Part shown: piece by piece, positions 16,213 through 25,193 of the stretch | Position numbering within the stretch: position 1 is the first letter of the stretch | Layout: every line of letters starts with the position of its first letter | Assembly (NCBI GenBank): GCA_036006425.1 | Contig: DASYPQ010000005.1 | Span: 62,001-126,000 of the forward strand | Length of the DNA: 64,000 nucleotides | Direction: 5' to 3' | From: DASYPQ01 sp036006425 | Lineage (GTDB): Bacteria > Planctomycetota > UBA1135 > GCA-002686595 | Program-made: the position numbers and the translations under genes | Notes under the pieces: generated by a model | Told to the model about the DNA's origin: nothing | The model's database searches: none | The model's input: the letters and a program-made list of their open reading frames with translations, nothing else

Positions 16213-17307
16213 ATGGGAGTCGCCTGCGGCATCGTCGGCCTGCCGAACGTCGGCAAATCGACACTCTATAGCGCGTTCACGGCAACTCCGGCCGACCGCG
16301 CCATCTACCCGTTCAGCACGACCGAGGCGAACGTCTCGATCGTCAACGTCCCGGACGAGCGCCTCGCGACGATCCAGAAGTTCATCGCGACGGAGAGGCT
16401 CGTCGCGGCGGCGATGCGCGTCGTCGACATCCCCGGACTCGCCGCCGGCGCCTCCAAGGGCGAGGGGATGGGGAACAAGTTCCTCGGCTCGGTCAAGGAA
16501 GCGGACGCGCTCCTGCAGATCGTCCGCTGCTTCGACAATCCGCAGGTCGTGCGCGACGGCCCGGTCGATCCGAAGGGCGACATGGAGGTCCTCGAGCTCG
16601 AGCTCGCGATGGCGGACCTCGAGACCGTGGCGCGGAACGTCGAGCGGGTCGGGAAGAAGGCGCGCGCGGGGGACAAGCAGTCGCTCTTCGAGAAGGAGGT
16701 CTTCACGAAGGCGAAGGAGCTGCTCGAGCAGGGGAAGCTCCTGCGCAACGCGGAATGGAAGCCGCCCGAGCTCGCGGCGCTCCGCCCGCTCTTCCTGATG
16801 ACGATCAAGCCGATGCTGTACGTCGCGAACGTCGACCAGGACGACCTCGCGGGGACTTCCGAGCGCGCGCAGGCCGTCGCGCGGCACGCGAAGGAGACCG
16901 GATCGGAGTGGATCCACCTGTGCGGCGATCTCGAGTGCGAGCTCGTCAACATGGGCCCGGACGACCGCGCGACGTTCCAGCAGGAGCTCGGCATCGCGGA
17001 GCTCGCGCTGCCGCGCCTGATCCGGAAGTCGTTCGAGCTCCTCGGCCTGCAGACCTTCTTCACCGCCGGGCCGAAGGAGATCCGCGCCTGGACGATCCAC
17101 AAGGGGGACACCGGCCCGATCGCCGCCGGAGTGATCCACACGGACTTCGAGAAGGGCTACATCCGCGCGGAGATCTACTCCGTCGACGACCTGGTGGCGT
17201 ACAAGAGCGAGGCCGCGATCAAGGCCGCGGGGAAGATGCGCGTCGAAGGCCGCGACTACGTCATGCGCGACAGCGACATCGCGCACTTCCTCGTCGCGAC
17301 GAAGTAG
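16213..17307 (+). CDS. ychF: YchF/OLA1 ribosome-associated nucleotide-binding protein
   Basis: 364 residues, the standard length of this universal TRAFAC-class P-loop protein, which prefers ATP and is tied to translation and stress responses. G1 is GLPNVGKST, G3 is VVDIPGLAAGASKGEGMGNKFL, the characteristic IVRCFDNPQVV follows, and YVANVDQDD is the G4-like segment. The C-terminal TGS domain spans LQTFFTAGPKEIRAWTIHKGDTGPIAAGVIH to the end. Its stop is one base from the stop of the convergent beta-propeller gene. Confidence 0.97.
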   Translation: MGVACGIVGLPNVGKSTLYSAFTATPADRAIYPFSTTEANVSIVNVPDERLATIQKFIATERLVAAAMRVVDIPGLAAGASKGEGMGNKFLGSVKEADALLQIVRCFDNPQVVRDGPVDPKGDMEVLELELAMADLETVARNVERVGKKARAGDKQSLFEKEVFTKAKELLEQGKLLRNAEWKPPELAALRPLFLMTIKPMLYVANVDQDDLAGTSERAQAVARHAKETGSEWIHLCGDLECELVNMGPDDRATFQQELGIAELALPRLIRKSFELLGLQTFFTAGPKEIRAWTIHKGDTGPIAAGVIHTDFEKGYIRAEIYSVDDLVAYKSEAAIKAAGKMRVEGRDYVMRDSDIAHFLVATK

Positions 17308-17308
17308 C

Positions 17309-19201
17309 TCACTCGCGGAAGTAGTCCATCACGAGAGCGGCGCCGGGGGCCGCGACCGATTGGACTCCGGGATGGTAGGCGCTCGTGTCGACGCGTCGGC
17401 CCGTCGCGAGCGAGATCACGTCGACGACGCCGGCCCCGCGGATGGGGACGAAGAGGAACGTGGCCTCGTTCGTGTTCACGTAGCTGCCCGACAGCTGCCG
17501 CACGAGGCTCTTCCCGTTGATCTCCGCCTGCCCGCCGCCGCCGTAGGGCACGAAGTTCGGCAGCGCTCCGAAGTTGCGCTGATCGTCGAAGGCGATGTCG
17601 GCGGGCTCGCCGCTGAGCTCGCTCGTGATCGACCGCGCGATGCGGAACGAGAGGCCGCGCATGTTCGGCACGTTGACCGGATTCAGCGGGAGCGCGCCGA
17701 TCGTCGTGGAGTCGAGCACGAGGTTCGTGACGGCGCCCGCGTGGGCGATCCAGACGCCGGACTCGAGTCGCAGGGGATCCGGCTGGATCGCGCGCGGGTT
17801 GGCGAACACCGCCGGGGCGCGCCCGATGATCTCGTCGTAGCCCCAGCCGTTGACGCCGTTCGGTCCGGACTCGAAGAGGCTCACGTGGCCCGCGCGGTCG
17901 AGGATGTAGGCGAAGTAGACGTCGCGCTGGAAGCCGAAAGCGGTCTGCCGCTGCGTGATCGCGACCGCGAACGGCCGGTCGAGGCCGCGGTGGACGACCT
18001 TGCGCATGGCCAGAGTGGCCGCCGACAGGATCGACACGGTGTCGTCGCCCTCGTTGCAGACGAGGATGTCCTCGTCGCCCGGATCCCACGCGATCCCGCG
18101 CGGCGTCTGACCGACCGTGGTCGCGTGCACGATCCGGTGGAAGCTCGCCGACCGGGGATCGATGTCGATGAACACGACCCGGTTCGTCGCCTGGCTCGTG
18201 ACGGCGAGGCGGTGCAGGTTCGTGTCCATCGCGAATTCGGTCGGGTCCTGGACCGGGATCCGCTTCAAGACCTCGAACGTGTTGCTGTTCACGGCGACGA
18301 CTTCCCCGCGCGCGCGGTCGGCGAGGTAGAGCCAGTGGCCGACCTGCTGCCGGTACGTGTACGGCGAGCACAACGAGATCACCGGCTGCGGCAGACTCGG
18401 CCCGACGAAGAACGTGTTCTGCTCGGCCGTGAGGAGTCCCGTGGGCGGAATCCCGTGCAAGGGATCGCCGAACGGATCGCCCGGACCGAGGAGATTCGAG
18501 AGGCCGACCTGTGTGCTCGAGTCGATCGAGGTCGGCTCCTGGCCGCCGAGGAACGGCGACTGGCACAAGGGCACGGAGAGGAGCGGCGGGGGATTGGGGT
18601 GCGGCGCCCAGGAGATCGGGTTCCCGCCGCCGACCACGAAGTTCACGACGATGGAGCCGGGGCTCGCGGGCACGAGCGTGTTCGGTCCGCCCGCGGCCGC
18701 GGTCAGGACCTCGAGCGGGTCCGACGCGCACAGGCTTCCGCCTCCCGCCTGGCAACCGAACGGCGCCGGCCCGTCGTTGAAGGTCAGGTCCAGCGGCTGG
18801 CCGAGCATCATGTCGCTGATCGAGAGCACGTCCGGCGCGCGCAGGAGCACCTCCTCGAGGAAGCTGTTCTTCGTCAGCGTGAACACGCCCGCCGATCCGC
18901 CGTCGAGCGTCGTCGTGCCGGGAGCGAGCGGCGGCCGGAGGAGCGCGCCCTGGAACTGGACGTTCGGATTGTTCGGGTAGTTCGAGTGCCCTTCGCGGAA
19001 GACCAACGGGTCGTACGTGGGATCGCCGGTCGACGCGCCGAAGCCGTTCAGGTCGATCACCGAGAGGCCGGCGTGCGATCCGACGCGCGCGACGTAGATC
19101 GTGTCCGGCGCGACCGGAGCGTTGACGACCTGCGCCTCGACCGTGGGTGCGAAGGACACAGCAGCGACGACGAGCCAGGGGGAAAGGACTCGGACTCTCA
19201 T
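17309..19201 (-). CDS. Secreted YVTN/NHL-type beta-propeller protein
   Basis: 630 residues with a Sec signal peptide (MRVRVLSPWLVVAAVSFAPTVEAQ). The C-terminal two thirds carries propeller-like repeats: HWLYLADRARGEVVAVNSNTFEVLKRIPV, NLHRLAVTSQATNRVVFIDI, TPRGIAWDPGDEDILVCNEGDDTVSIL, and a PFAVAI segment. This resembles YncE/lactonase-type propellers that bind ligands or partners at the surface. The N-terminal 300 residues are Pro/Gly-rich with no recognised domain and four scattered cysteines. The ATG at 19201 is chosen because it begins the signal peptide. It converges on ychF. Substrate unknown; a surface or periplasmic binding or scaffolding role is inference. Confidence 0.8.
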   Translation of the reverse strand: MRVRVLSPWLVVAAVSFAPTVEAQVVNAPVAPDTIYVARVGSHAGLSVIDLNGFGASTGDPTYDPLVFREGHSNYPNNPNVQFQGALLRPPLAPGTTTLDGGSAGVFTLTKNSFLEEVLLRAPDVLSISDMMLGQPLDLTFNDGPAPFGCQAGGGSLCASDPLEVLTAAAGGPNTLVPASPGSIVVNFVVGGGNPISWAPHPNPPPLLSVPLCQSPFLGGQEPTSIDSSTQVGLSNLLGPGDPFGDPLHGIPPTGLLTAEQNTFFVGPSLPQPVISLCSPYTYRQQVGHWLYLADRARGEVVAVNSNTFEVLKRIPVQDPTEFAMDTNLHRLAVTSQATNRVVFIDIDPRSASFHRIVHATTVGQTPRGIAWDPGDEDILVCNEGDDTVSILSAATLAMRKVVHRGLDRPFAVAITQRQTAFGFQRDVYFAYILDRAGHVSLFESGPNGVNGWGYDEIIGRAPAVFANPRAIQPDPLRLESGVWIAHAGAVTNLVLDSTTIGALPLNPVNVPNMRGLSFRIARSITSELSGEPADIAFDDQRNFGALPNFVPYGGGGQAEINGKSLVRQLSGSYVNTNEATFLFVPIRGAGVVDVISLATGRRVDTSAYHPGVQSVAAPGAALVMDYFRE

Positions 19202-19363
19202 GGCGGGGACTCTTTCGGGTTCGAGTGGGCGGGGGAGAAGGCCGCGGGCGGGGCAACATCCGTACCGGATGCCGCGCGGAGCTCTCCGCGTCAATCGCGG
19301 ACGGTCGAGCGTGCGGAAGAGCACGCGCGTGCGCACGCGGATGCGCGCCGCTCGCCCGATCGC

Positions 19364-19369
19364 TAGGAT
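19364..19369 (+). promoter_or_regulatory. Candidate -10 element of modB
   Basis: TAGGAT ends 11 bases before the proposed TTG start of modB. The 179-base gap (19202-19380) separating it from the divergent propeller gene holds nothing else recognised; no ModE-box-like palindrome or Moco riboswitch was seen. Confidence 0.4.
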
Positions 19370-19380
19370 CCGCGTCCCAC

Positions 19381-20058
19381 TTGGAGTTCTTCACCCCGGC
19401 CACGCTCGACGTCCTCCTCGTGACACTGCGCGTCGCCGGCGGCGCGACGCTGCTCGTCACGCCGTTCGCGATCGCGGCCGGATGGGCGCTCGCCCGCCGC
19501 GACTTCCGCGGCAAGAGCATCGCGGAGACGCTCGTCGCCCTGCCGCTCGTCCTGCCGCCGACGGCGATCGGCTACCTCCTCCTCTCGCTCTTCGGTCGCC
19601 ACGGGTTCCTCGGCGAGCGCTCGCTCGGCTTCGACCCGGACCTCCTGTTCACCTGGCGCGCTGCGGTCGTCGCGTCGGCGGTCGTCGCGTTCCCTCTCGC
19701 GGCGCGCACCGCGCGCGCGGCGTTCGAGGGCGTCGATCCGCGCCTCGAGCACATGGGCGCGACCCTCGGGCTCGCGCGCGGGCGCATCTTCCGCACGATC
19801 ACGCTCCCGCTCGCGGGGCGCGGGCTCGCAGCCGCGGTCGCACTCGCGTTCGGGCGCGCGCTCGGCGAGTTCGGCGCGACCGTCATCGTCGCGGGGAACA
19901 TCCCGGGGCGGACGCAGACGCTCGCGCTTGCGATCTTCAGCGACATCCAGCTCGGCGCGGACGAGCACGCGCTCGGCCTCGTCGGATTGACGGTCGTCCT
20001 CGCGTTCGTCGTCCTCTGGACCGTCGAGCGCCTCCTCGCGCCCAGGCGGGCGGCATGA
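19381..20058 (+). CDS. modB: Molybdate-type ABC transporter permease
   Basis: 225-residue inner-membrane permease. Several hydrophobic helices are present, and the EAA loop reads MGATLGLARGRIFRTITLPLAGRGL. The FGRALGEFGATVIVAGNIPGRTQTLALAIF stretch is diagnostic of ModB. The start appears to be the TTG at 19381 (EFFTPATLDVLLVTLRVAG); no ATG or GTG lies closer, and upstream sequence in frame is Arg/Gly-rich. Its TGA overlaps the modC ATG. No substrate-binding ModA is encoded in the window, so tungstate or another oxyanion is possible. Confidence 0.9.
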   Translation: MEFFTPATLDVLLVTLRVAGGATLLVTPFAIAAGWALARRDFRGKSIAETLVALPLVLPPTAIGYLLLSLFGRHGFLGERSLGFDPDLLFTWRAAVVASAVVAFPLAARTARAAFEGVDPRLEHMGATLGLARGRIFRTITLPLAGRGLAAAVALAFGRALGEFGATVIVAGNIPGRTQTLALAIFSDIQLGADEHALGLVGLTVVLAFVVLWTVERLLAPRRAA

Positions 20059-21131
20059 ACGCGGCCTCGATCGAGATCCGGCTCTCGCTGCCGCTCTCTG
20101 CGTTCGATCTCGACGTCGCGATCGAGACGCGCGCGCGGAGTCTCGGCATCTTCGGCGCCTCCGGATCGGGGAAGACGAGCCTCCTCGAGGCGATCGCGGG
20201 CTGGAGGCCGGTGCGCTCGGGCCGCATCCGCTTCGGGGACCGCCTTCTGCTCGACACGGAGGGACGGACGCGCACGCCGATCGCGACGCGCGCGGTCGGC
20301 TACGTGCCCCAGGACGCCCTTCTGTTCCCGCACTGGGACGTGCGGCGCAACGTTCTCGCGGGCGCGCACGCGTCGGAGGCCGAGCTCGCACGCGCGGCCG
20401 AGGTCCTCGAGATCGGTTCGCTCCTCGATCGCTCGACGGCGACGCTGTCGGGCGGCGAGAGGAGCCGTGTCGCGCTCGCGCGCGCCCTGTGCTCGCGCCC
20501 CGAAGTGCTCCTGCTCGACGAGCCCTTCGGCGCGCTCGACCTGCCGCTGCGCCGGCGCATCCTGCCGTACCTCCTGCGCACGCGCGACGCCTACGATCTC
20601 CCGACGCTGTTCGTGTCGCACGACGCGACCGAGGTCCAGGCCCTGTGCGACGTCGTCGCGATCCTCGACCGCGGCCGCGTCCGCGCGATCGGCGAGCCGG
20701 CGGACGTCCTGCACGGCCACGGCATGCCCGCGCGCGGCGCGGACAACGTGCTCTCCGGTCGCGTCGCGTCGCTCGCCGCGGGCACCGCCAGCGTCGCTCT
20801 CGCGCCCGGCGTCGCCGTGCAGGTTCCCGCAGCGGGCCTCGAGCCCGGCGCGCGCGCCGTCTTTGCGCTCGGCGCGGACGAGATCCTCGTGTCGACCGCG
20901 CCGATCGCGGGGATCTCGGCGCGCAACATCCTCGCGGCGGAGGTCGAGTCGATCGAGGCGCGCGGCGAGGACGTCGTGCTCCGCGCCGTCCTGGGCGAGG
21001 CCGGGACGCGCGTGCGGGTCGTCGTCGGCGTCACGCAGGCCTCGACGCGCGAGCTCGGGCTGCGCGAGGGCGCGCGCGTATTCCTCGTGTTCAAGACGCA
21101 GTCCTGCCGCGTCCTCTCGACCTCGGTGTAG
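20055..21131 (+). CDS. modC: Molybdate-type ABC transporter ATPase
   Basis: 358-residue ATPase that powers ModB. Walker A is GASGSGKT (residues 34-41), the signature LSGGERSRVALARAL, Walker B VLLLDEPFGALD, and the switch His is in FVSHDATEVQALCD. The C-terminal third (about 235-358, ALAPGVAVQVPAAGLEPGARAVFALGADEILVS ... SARNILAAEVESIE) is the mop/TOBE oxyanion-sensing domain of ModC. The ATG is fused to the modB stop as ATGA. The next gene begins 12 bases downstream. Confidence 0.95.
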   Translation: MNAASIEIRLSLPLSAFDLDVAIETRARSLGIFGASGSGKTSLLEAIAGWRPVRSGRIRFGDRLLLDTEGRTRTPIATRAVGYVPQDALLFPHWDVRRNVLAGAHASEAELARAAEVLEIGSLLDRSTATLSGGERSRVALARALCSRPEVLLLDEPFGALDLPLRRRILPYLLRTRDAYDLPTLFVSHDATEVQALCDVVAILDRGRVRAIGEPADVLHGHGMPARGADNVLSGRVASLAAGTASVALAPGVAVQVPAAGLEPGARAVFALGADEILVSTAPIAGISARNILAAEVESIEARGEDVVLRAVLGEAGTRVRVVVGVTQASTRELGLREGARVFLVFKTQSCRVLSTSV

Positions 21132-21143
21132 ACTCGCGAGAGC

Positions 21144-22532
21144 ATGGCGTTCGCCGCACTCGCGTTGTCCGTCCTCGTCGCCGGCGCCGGAGCGCCGTCG
21201 ATCCGCGGGCGCGTCGTCGACGCGGACGGAGCTCCCGCCGCCGGCGTGCGGGTCGTCCTCGGAGAGTTCGGGCACGCGACGGTCTACTACAACTCGCCGA
21301 AGCAGACGTTCGTCGCGACTCCGGGCGTGCCCGACGCCGAGCACGCGCGCTACGCCGCCGAGCTCGCGACGGACGCGGAGGGCCGGTTCGTCGCCGAGGG
21401 CCTCGCGGCGGGCGAATTCTCGATCGTCGCGTCGGACGAGCGCCGCGGCATCGGACTCGGCAATGCGCGCGTCCCGACGGACGGAACCGCATCGGTCGAG
21501 GTCGCGCTGGCGTTGCCCGCGTCGATCGACGCGGATGTCGCCGGCCTCCCGTTCGACGCCAGCCGCGACATGGTCGAGCTCGTCCCCGTGTCGAACGGCT
21601 CGAACATCCAGTTCAATCCGCACCTCGAGCCGATCCAGGGCGAGTGGGGGATCCGCAGCGCCTCCTTGCCCGCCCTGTCCGGCTGGCGCGTCGTCGGCAC
21701 GGAGATCGTGTTCGGGCAGGACTACCGCGCGACGCTGTTCGCTCTCCCGGTCCAGGCGGAGACCGGGCAGCGGCGGCGCGTCGTGCTCGACACGGGCCAG
21801 GGCGTCGAGCTCGCGGGCTCGGTCACCGGCGCCGACGGGAAACCCCTCGCCGGCGTGTCCGTCGTCGCGCGCGAGCTCGGCGACGCGCCGCGCGAGCTCG
21901 GCGCCGTGACCGACGCCGCCGGCAAGTACACGATCCGCGGCCTCGCGAGCGGCAAGCACGTGCTCGAGGCGTCGCGCTGGAAGATGCGCGATCTGCCGGG
22001 CTGCGGGAACGGAGCGCAGGACGTCGCGCTGAGCCGCGAGATCGTCGTGCCGCTCGCGGACGCGAAGGAGGCGGATCTCCGGATCGACGGGCTCCTCGTC
22101 GCGCCGAAGGTCGGAGACCCCGCGCCGCCGTTCGACGCGCGGACGCTCGCCGGTGCCGCGCTCGCGTCGCGCGACCTGCGCGGGAAGGTCGTGCTCCTCG
22201 ACTTCTGGGCGACCTGGTGCCCGAGCTGTCGCGTGGAGCTGCCGCATCTCATCGGCGCGTACGACGCGCTCGCCCGCGACGGCCGCTTCGAGATCGTCGG
22301 CGTGAGCGTCGACACCGACGCCGAGCTCGTGCCGCGCTTCGTCGCGAGCCGCGGCGTCCGCTGGCCGCAGACCGCGCTCGGACCGGCGGCGCGCAACCCG
22401 ATCGCGCGCCTCTTCAACGTGAACTCGACGCCCTCCACGGTGCTCGTCGACGCGGAGGGGCGTATCGCGGCTCTCAATCTCCTCGGCGAGCCGTTGCGCC
22501 GGAAGATCGAGGAGCTCTTGGCCCGCAAGTGA
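21144..22532 (+). CDS. TlpA-like thioredoxin with Ig-like carrier domains
   Basis: 462 residues. A short signal-like N-terminus (MAFAALALSVLVAGAGA) is followed by a carboxypeptidase-regulatory-like beta domain (RGRVVDADGAPAAGVRVV, about 20-110) and a second copy (AGSVTGADGKPLAGVSVVARELG ... GKYTIRGLASGKH, about 220-300). The C-terminal thioredoxin domain has WCPSC at residues 358-362 in VVLLDFWATWCPSCRVELP, and STPSTVLVDAEGRI. TlpA/ResA-like proteins are extracytoplasmic thiol-disulfide oxidoreductases. It starts 12 bases after modC and overlaps that stop with a TAGACT hexamer, so it may be cotranscribed or have its own promoter. Confidence 0.85.
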   Translation: MAFAALALSVLVAGAGAPSIRGRVVDADGAPAAGVRVVLGEFGHATVYYNSPKQTFVATPGVPDAEHARYAAELATDAEGRFVAEGLAAGEFSIVASDERRGIGLGNARVPTDGTASVEVALALPASIDADVAGLPFDASRDMVELVPVSNGSNIQFNPHLEPIQGEWGIRSASLPALSGWRVVGTEIVFGQDYRATLFALPVQAETGQRRRVVLDTGQGVELAGSVTGADGKPLAGVSVVARELGDAPRELGAVTDAAGKYTIRGLASGKHVLEASRWKMRDLPGCGNGAQDVALSREIVVPLADAKEADLRIDGLLVAPKVGDPAPPFDARTLAGAALASRDLRGKVVLLDFWATWCPSCRVELPHLIGAYDALARDGRFEIVGVSVDTDAELVPRFVASRGVRWPQTALGPAARNPIARLFNVNSTPSTVLVDAEGRIAALNLLGEPLRRKIEELLARK

Positions 22533-22551
22533 TCCCCTTCAGGAGATTCCG

Positions 22552-23004
22552 ATGCCCGTGAAACCGGTCCCCGACGGATTCCACACCGTGACGCCGTACC
22601 TCGTGGTCGACGGTGCGGCGGAGCTGATCGAGTTCATGAAGAAGGCGTTCGGGGCGGAGGAGCTCCACCGCTCGAATCGTCCGGACGGCGGGATCATGCA
22701 CGCGCAGGTGCGGATCGGCGACTCGATGATCATGCTCGCCGACGCGACGAAGGAGCATCCAGCGGCGGCGTGCATGCTGTACCTCTACGTCAAGGACGTC
22801 GACGCGCTCTACGAGCGCGCGATGAGCGCCGGCGGGAAGTCGATCCTCGCGCCGATGAACATGTTCTACGGCGACCGGAACGGCGGCGTCACGGCGCCCG
22901 GCGGCGTCCAGATCTGGATCGGGACGCGCGTGGAGGACCTGTCGAGCGACGAGATCGAGAAGCGGGCGCAGGCGCAGACGAAGGCGCAGGTGCAGAAGCG
23001 CTAG
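22552..23004 (+). CDS. VOC-superfamily protein, PhnB-like
   Basis: 150 residues with a vicinal-oxygen-chelate fold of the PhnB/glyoxalase-like group: TVTPYLVVDGAAELIEFMKKAFGAEELHR, MHAQVRIGDSMIMLAD, LYLYVKDVDALYERAMSAGG and YGDRNGGVTAPGGVQIWIGTR. These proteins often have no known substrate. A good AGGAG site lies upstream of the ATG at 22552. The 3' end overlaps the convergent DUF1905 gene by 116 bases. Confidence 0.88.
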   Translation: MPVKPVPDGFHTVTPYLVVDGAAELIEFMKKAFGAEELHRSNRPDGGIMHAQVRIGDSMIMLADATKEHPAAACMLYLYVKDVDALYERAMSAGGKSILAPMNMFYGDRNGGVTAPGGVQIWIGTRVEDLSSDEIEKRAQAQTKAQVQKR

Positions 23005-23275
23005 GTTCGATCGCGACGTCGACGCGGTCGCCGACCGCGAGGCCCGCGGCGTCGAGCAGGTCCTCGTCGAGCAGCAGCCAGAAGCGCTTCGAGCGCGGGA
23101 CGACGCTGCTCTCGAACCGGAGCTTCTGGACGACGCCGGTCACGCGGTGGCCGCGCCGTCCGCGCCAGAGCGCGATGGCGGCGAGTCCCCAGCGCTCGGC
23201 CGGGTCGAACGGAACCTCGACCGTCGCGCCCTTGTGGCCGGCCAGGATCTCGCCGCGGAAGCGCGCAGAGCTCAT
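22889..23275 (-). CDS. DUF1905 protein with antisense-encoded tail
   Basis: 128 residues. The first 85 or so match the DUF1905 pattern: FRGEILAGHKGATVEVPFDPAERWG, HRVTGVVQKLRFESSVVPRSKRFWLLLDEDLL, VGDRVDVAIEP. Function is unknown. The last 40 residues (Ser/Arg/Ala/Pro-rich) are encoded opposite the 3' end of the VOC gene and are probably nonconserved read-through. The start at 23275 lies 12 bases after the aldo/keto reductase stop, consistent with a two-gene unit. Confidence 0.65.
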   Translation of the reverse strand: MSSARFRGEILAGHKGATVEVPFDPAERWGLAAIALWRGRRGHRVTGVVQKLRFESSVVPRSKRFWLLLDEDLLDAAGLAVGDRVDVAIEPSASAPAPSSAPAPASRSRRSTGPPRASRSRSGRRRAP

Positions 23276-23287
23276 GGGAGTCGCGTC

Positions 23288-24277
23288 CTAGTCCTCTTCC
23301 GCCGCCGCGGGCTTGCTCCCGACGATCGCCTCGATCCGCGCGAGCACGTCGGGCTTCAGCTTCGGCAGGATCTCCACGGCCGTCAGGGTCTCCGCGAGCT
23401 GCGCCGGCTTCGTCGCGCCGAGGATCACGGTGCTCACGTGCGGGTTCGCGAGGCACCACGCGATCGCGAGCTGCGCGAGCGTCGCGCCGACGCTCTGCGC
23501 GACGACCTCGAGCTCCCGCACCTTCGCGACGCGCGCGCGTCCCTCGGCGCTCTCGAGCCGCTCCTTCAACCATCCGTACTCGGGCAGGCTCATCCGCGAT
23601 CCGGCCGGGACGCCTTTCGCGTACTTCCCGGTCAGGACGCCCGACGCGAGCGGCGACCAGATCGTCGTCCCGATCCCGAACGACTCGTAGAGCCGCGCGA
23701 ACTCGCGCTCCACCTTCGTGCGCTCGAACAGGTTGTACTGCGGCTGCTCCATCGTCGGCGGCGTCAGGTTCTGCGCGCGCGCGACGCCGAACGCCTCGGC
23801 GATCTCCGCGGCGCTCCACTCCGACGTGCCCCAGTACAGGACCTTCCCTTGCGCGACGAGCTCGTGCATCGCGCGCACGGTCTCCTCGATCGGCGTCTCC
23901 GGATCCGGCCGGTGGCAGAAGTAGAGATCGAGGTAGTCGACTCTGAGCCGCGCGAGCGCCGCATCGCACGCGTCGCGCACGTGCTTCTTCGAGAGCCCGC
24001 GCTGCGTCGGCAGCTTGCCTCCCCAGAACACCTTCGACGACACGCAGTACGTGTCGCGCTTCCAGGCCATCTTCTCGAGGACGCGCCCCATGATCCGCTC
24101 GGATTCGCCGGCGGCGTAGGCTTCCGCGTTGTCGAAGAAGTTTACGCCCGCTTCGTAGGCGAGCTTCATCAACTCGCCGGCCGCGCGGTCGTCGACCTGC
24201 GTCGAGAACGTGACCCACGAGCCGAACGAGAGCGCGCTGAGCTTGAGGCCCGATCGGCCGAGACGTCGGTACTGCAT
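23288..24277 (-). CDS. Aldo/keto reductase, Kv-beta/YghZ-like
   Basis: 329-residue TIM-barrel NADPH-dependent reductase. The catalytic tetrad is visible: Asp in NFFDNAEAY with Tyr in the same segment, Lys in CVSSKVFWGG, and His in YFCHRPDPETPIEE. YRRLGRSGLKLSALSFGSW at the start and SPLASGVLTGKY/STVILGATKPAQLAE at the end fit the Kv-beta/YghZ branch (AKR6/AKR14-like), which reduces small aldehydes. The ATG at 24277 diverges from the FkbM methyltransferase gene across 43 bases. Confidence 0.92.
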   Translation of the reverse strand: MQYRRLGRSGLKLSALSFGSWVTFSTQVDDRAAGELMKLAYEAGVNFFDNAEAYAAGESERIMGRVLEKMAWKRDTYCVSSKVFWGGKLPTQRGLSKKHVRDACDAALARLRVDYLDLYFCHRPDPETPIEETVRAMHELVAQGKVLYWGTSEWSAAEIAEAFGVARAQNLTPPTMEQPQYNLFERTKVEREFARLYESFGIGTTIWSPLASGVLTGKYAKGVPAGSRMSLPEYGWLKERLESAEGRARVAKVRELEVVAQSVGATLAQLAIAWCLANPHVSTVILGATKPAQLAETLTAVEILPKLKPDVLARIEAIVGSKPAAAEED

Positions 24278-24302
24278 GCTGGGATCCCTGGCTCGAGGCC
24301 GC

Positions 24303-24308
24303 TAGAGT
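24303..24308 (+). promoter_or_regulatory. Candidate -10 element of the FkbM-GT4 unit
   Basis: TAGAGT ends 12 bases before the ATG at 24321, with no Shine-Dalgarno between. Confidence 0.45.
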
Positions 24309-24320
24309 GCCGCCGCACCC

Positions 24321-25193
24321 ATGGAAGCTAGCGGTCTGCTCAAGCTCTCCAGCATCACCCGGCCGTGGATGCGGAACAAGACGCCGGTCTTCTATCGCCT
24401 TGCGAAGCTCCTCCTCGCCGTGTTCTGCCCGAAGGGCCGCCGCCATGAACGCCTGATCGTCCACACCGTTCCGGGCGGACGGATGGCGCTCGACCTCAAC
24501 GCGTCGCTCGAGTACACGCTGTTCTTCCGCGGCTGCCACGAGCCGGAGATCGGGAGCTTGATCCGGCGCTCGGCGCCCGAAGGCGGAACGTGTCTCGACG
24601 TCGGCGCGAACGTCGGCGCGCACACGCTCGTCATGGCGCGCGCCGTCGGGCCGAAGGGGCGCGTGGTCGCCCTCGAGCCCCACCCCGAGATCGCCGAGCG
24701 GCTGCGACGCAACCTCGCCTTGAACGACCTCGGCCAGGTCGAAGTCGTGCAAGCGGCGCTGTGGGACTCCGACGGCAGGAAGACGCTGCACGGCTTCGCG
24801 CGCGGCGCCTTCCAGCAGGGGATTTCGAGCCTCGTCGCCGAGGAAAGCGCGGGAGAGTCGCTCGAGGTCGCGACGGTGACCGCGAAGACGCTCCAATCGG
24901 CGCACGGGCTCTCCCGCTGCGATCTCGTCAAGATCGACGCGGAAGGCGCCGAGCCGGCGATCCTGCGGGAGCTCGATCCGTTGATCGAGCGATCGCGGCC
25001 GTGCCTGATCTTCGAGATCCGCCGGGCGAGCTGGGAGAAGCAGGGCGAGGACCTCGGACGCGTGCTGCGCCGCTTGCGCGAGCTCGACTACGAGCTCCAC
25101 ACGGTGCGCCGCGACGCGACGACTGCGCTCGTCGGTGATCCTCCCGCGAGCTGCGAGCTCTACTGCGTGCCGCGGCGCCGCGCGCGCTCGTGA
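24321..25193 (+). CDS. FkbM-family SAM methyltransferase
   Basis: 290 residues. SAM-binding motif I is CLDVGANVGAHTLVMARAV, with the acidic VVALEPHPEIAERLRRNLALN after it, and LVKIDAEGAEPAILREL is the FkbM family signature. FkbM-type enzymes O-methylate sugars or other hydroxyls in glycans and secondary metabolites. The gene is coupled to a GT4 glycosyltransferase by a GTGA overlap, which favours methylation of a surface glycan residue. Acceptor unknown. Confidence 0.9.
   Translation: MEASGLLKLSSITRPWMRNKTPVFYRLAKLLLAVFCPKGRRHERLIVHTVPGGRMALDLNASLEYTLFFRGCHEPEIGSLIRRSAPEGGTCLDVGANVGAHTLVMARAVGPKGRVVALEPHPEIAERLRRNLALNDLGQVEVVQAALWDSDGRKTLHGFARGAFQQGISSLVAEESAGESLEVATVTAKTLQSAHGLSRCDLVKIDAEGAEPAILRELDPLIERSRPCLIFEIRRASWEKQGEDLGRVLRRLRELDYELHTVRRDATTALVGDPPASCELYCVPRRRARS

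Noticed and set aside
21129..21134. TAGACT before the TlpA-like gene and TAGGAT before DUF4190 (43953-43958) as promoters
   Set aside because: Both overlap the TAG stop codon of the upstream gene in the same unit, so the match may be coincidental; mentioned in the gene entries only.
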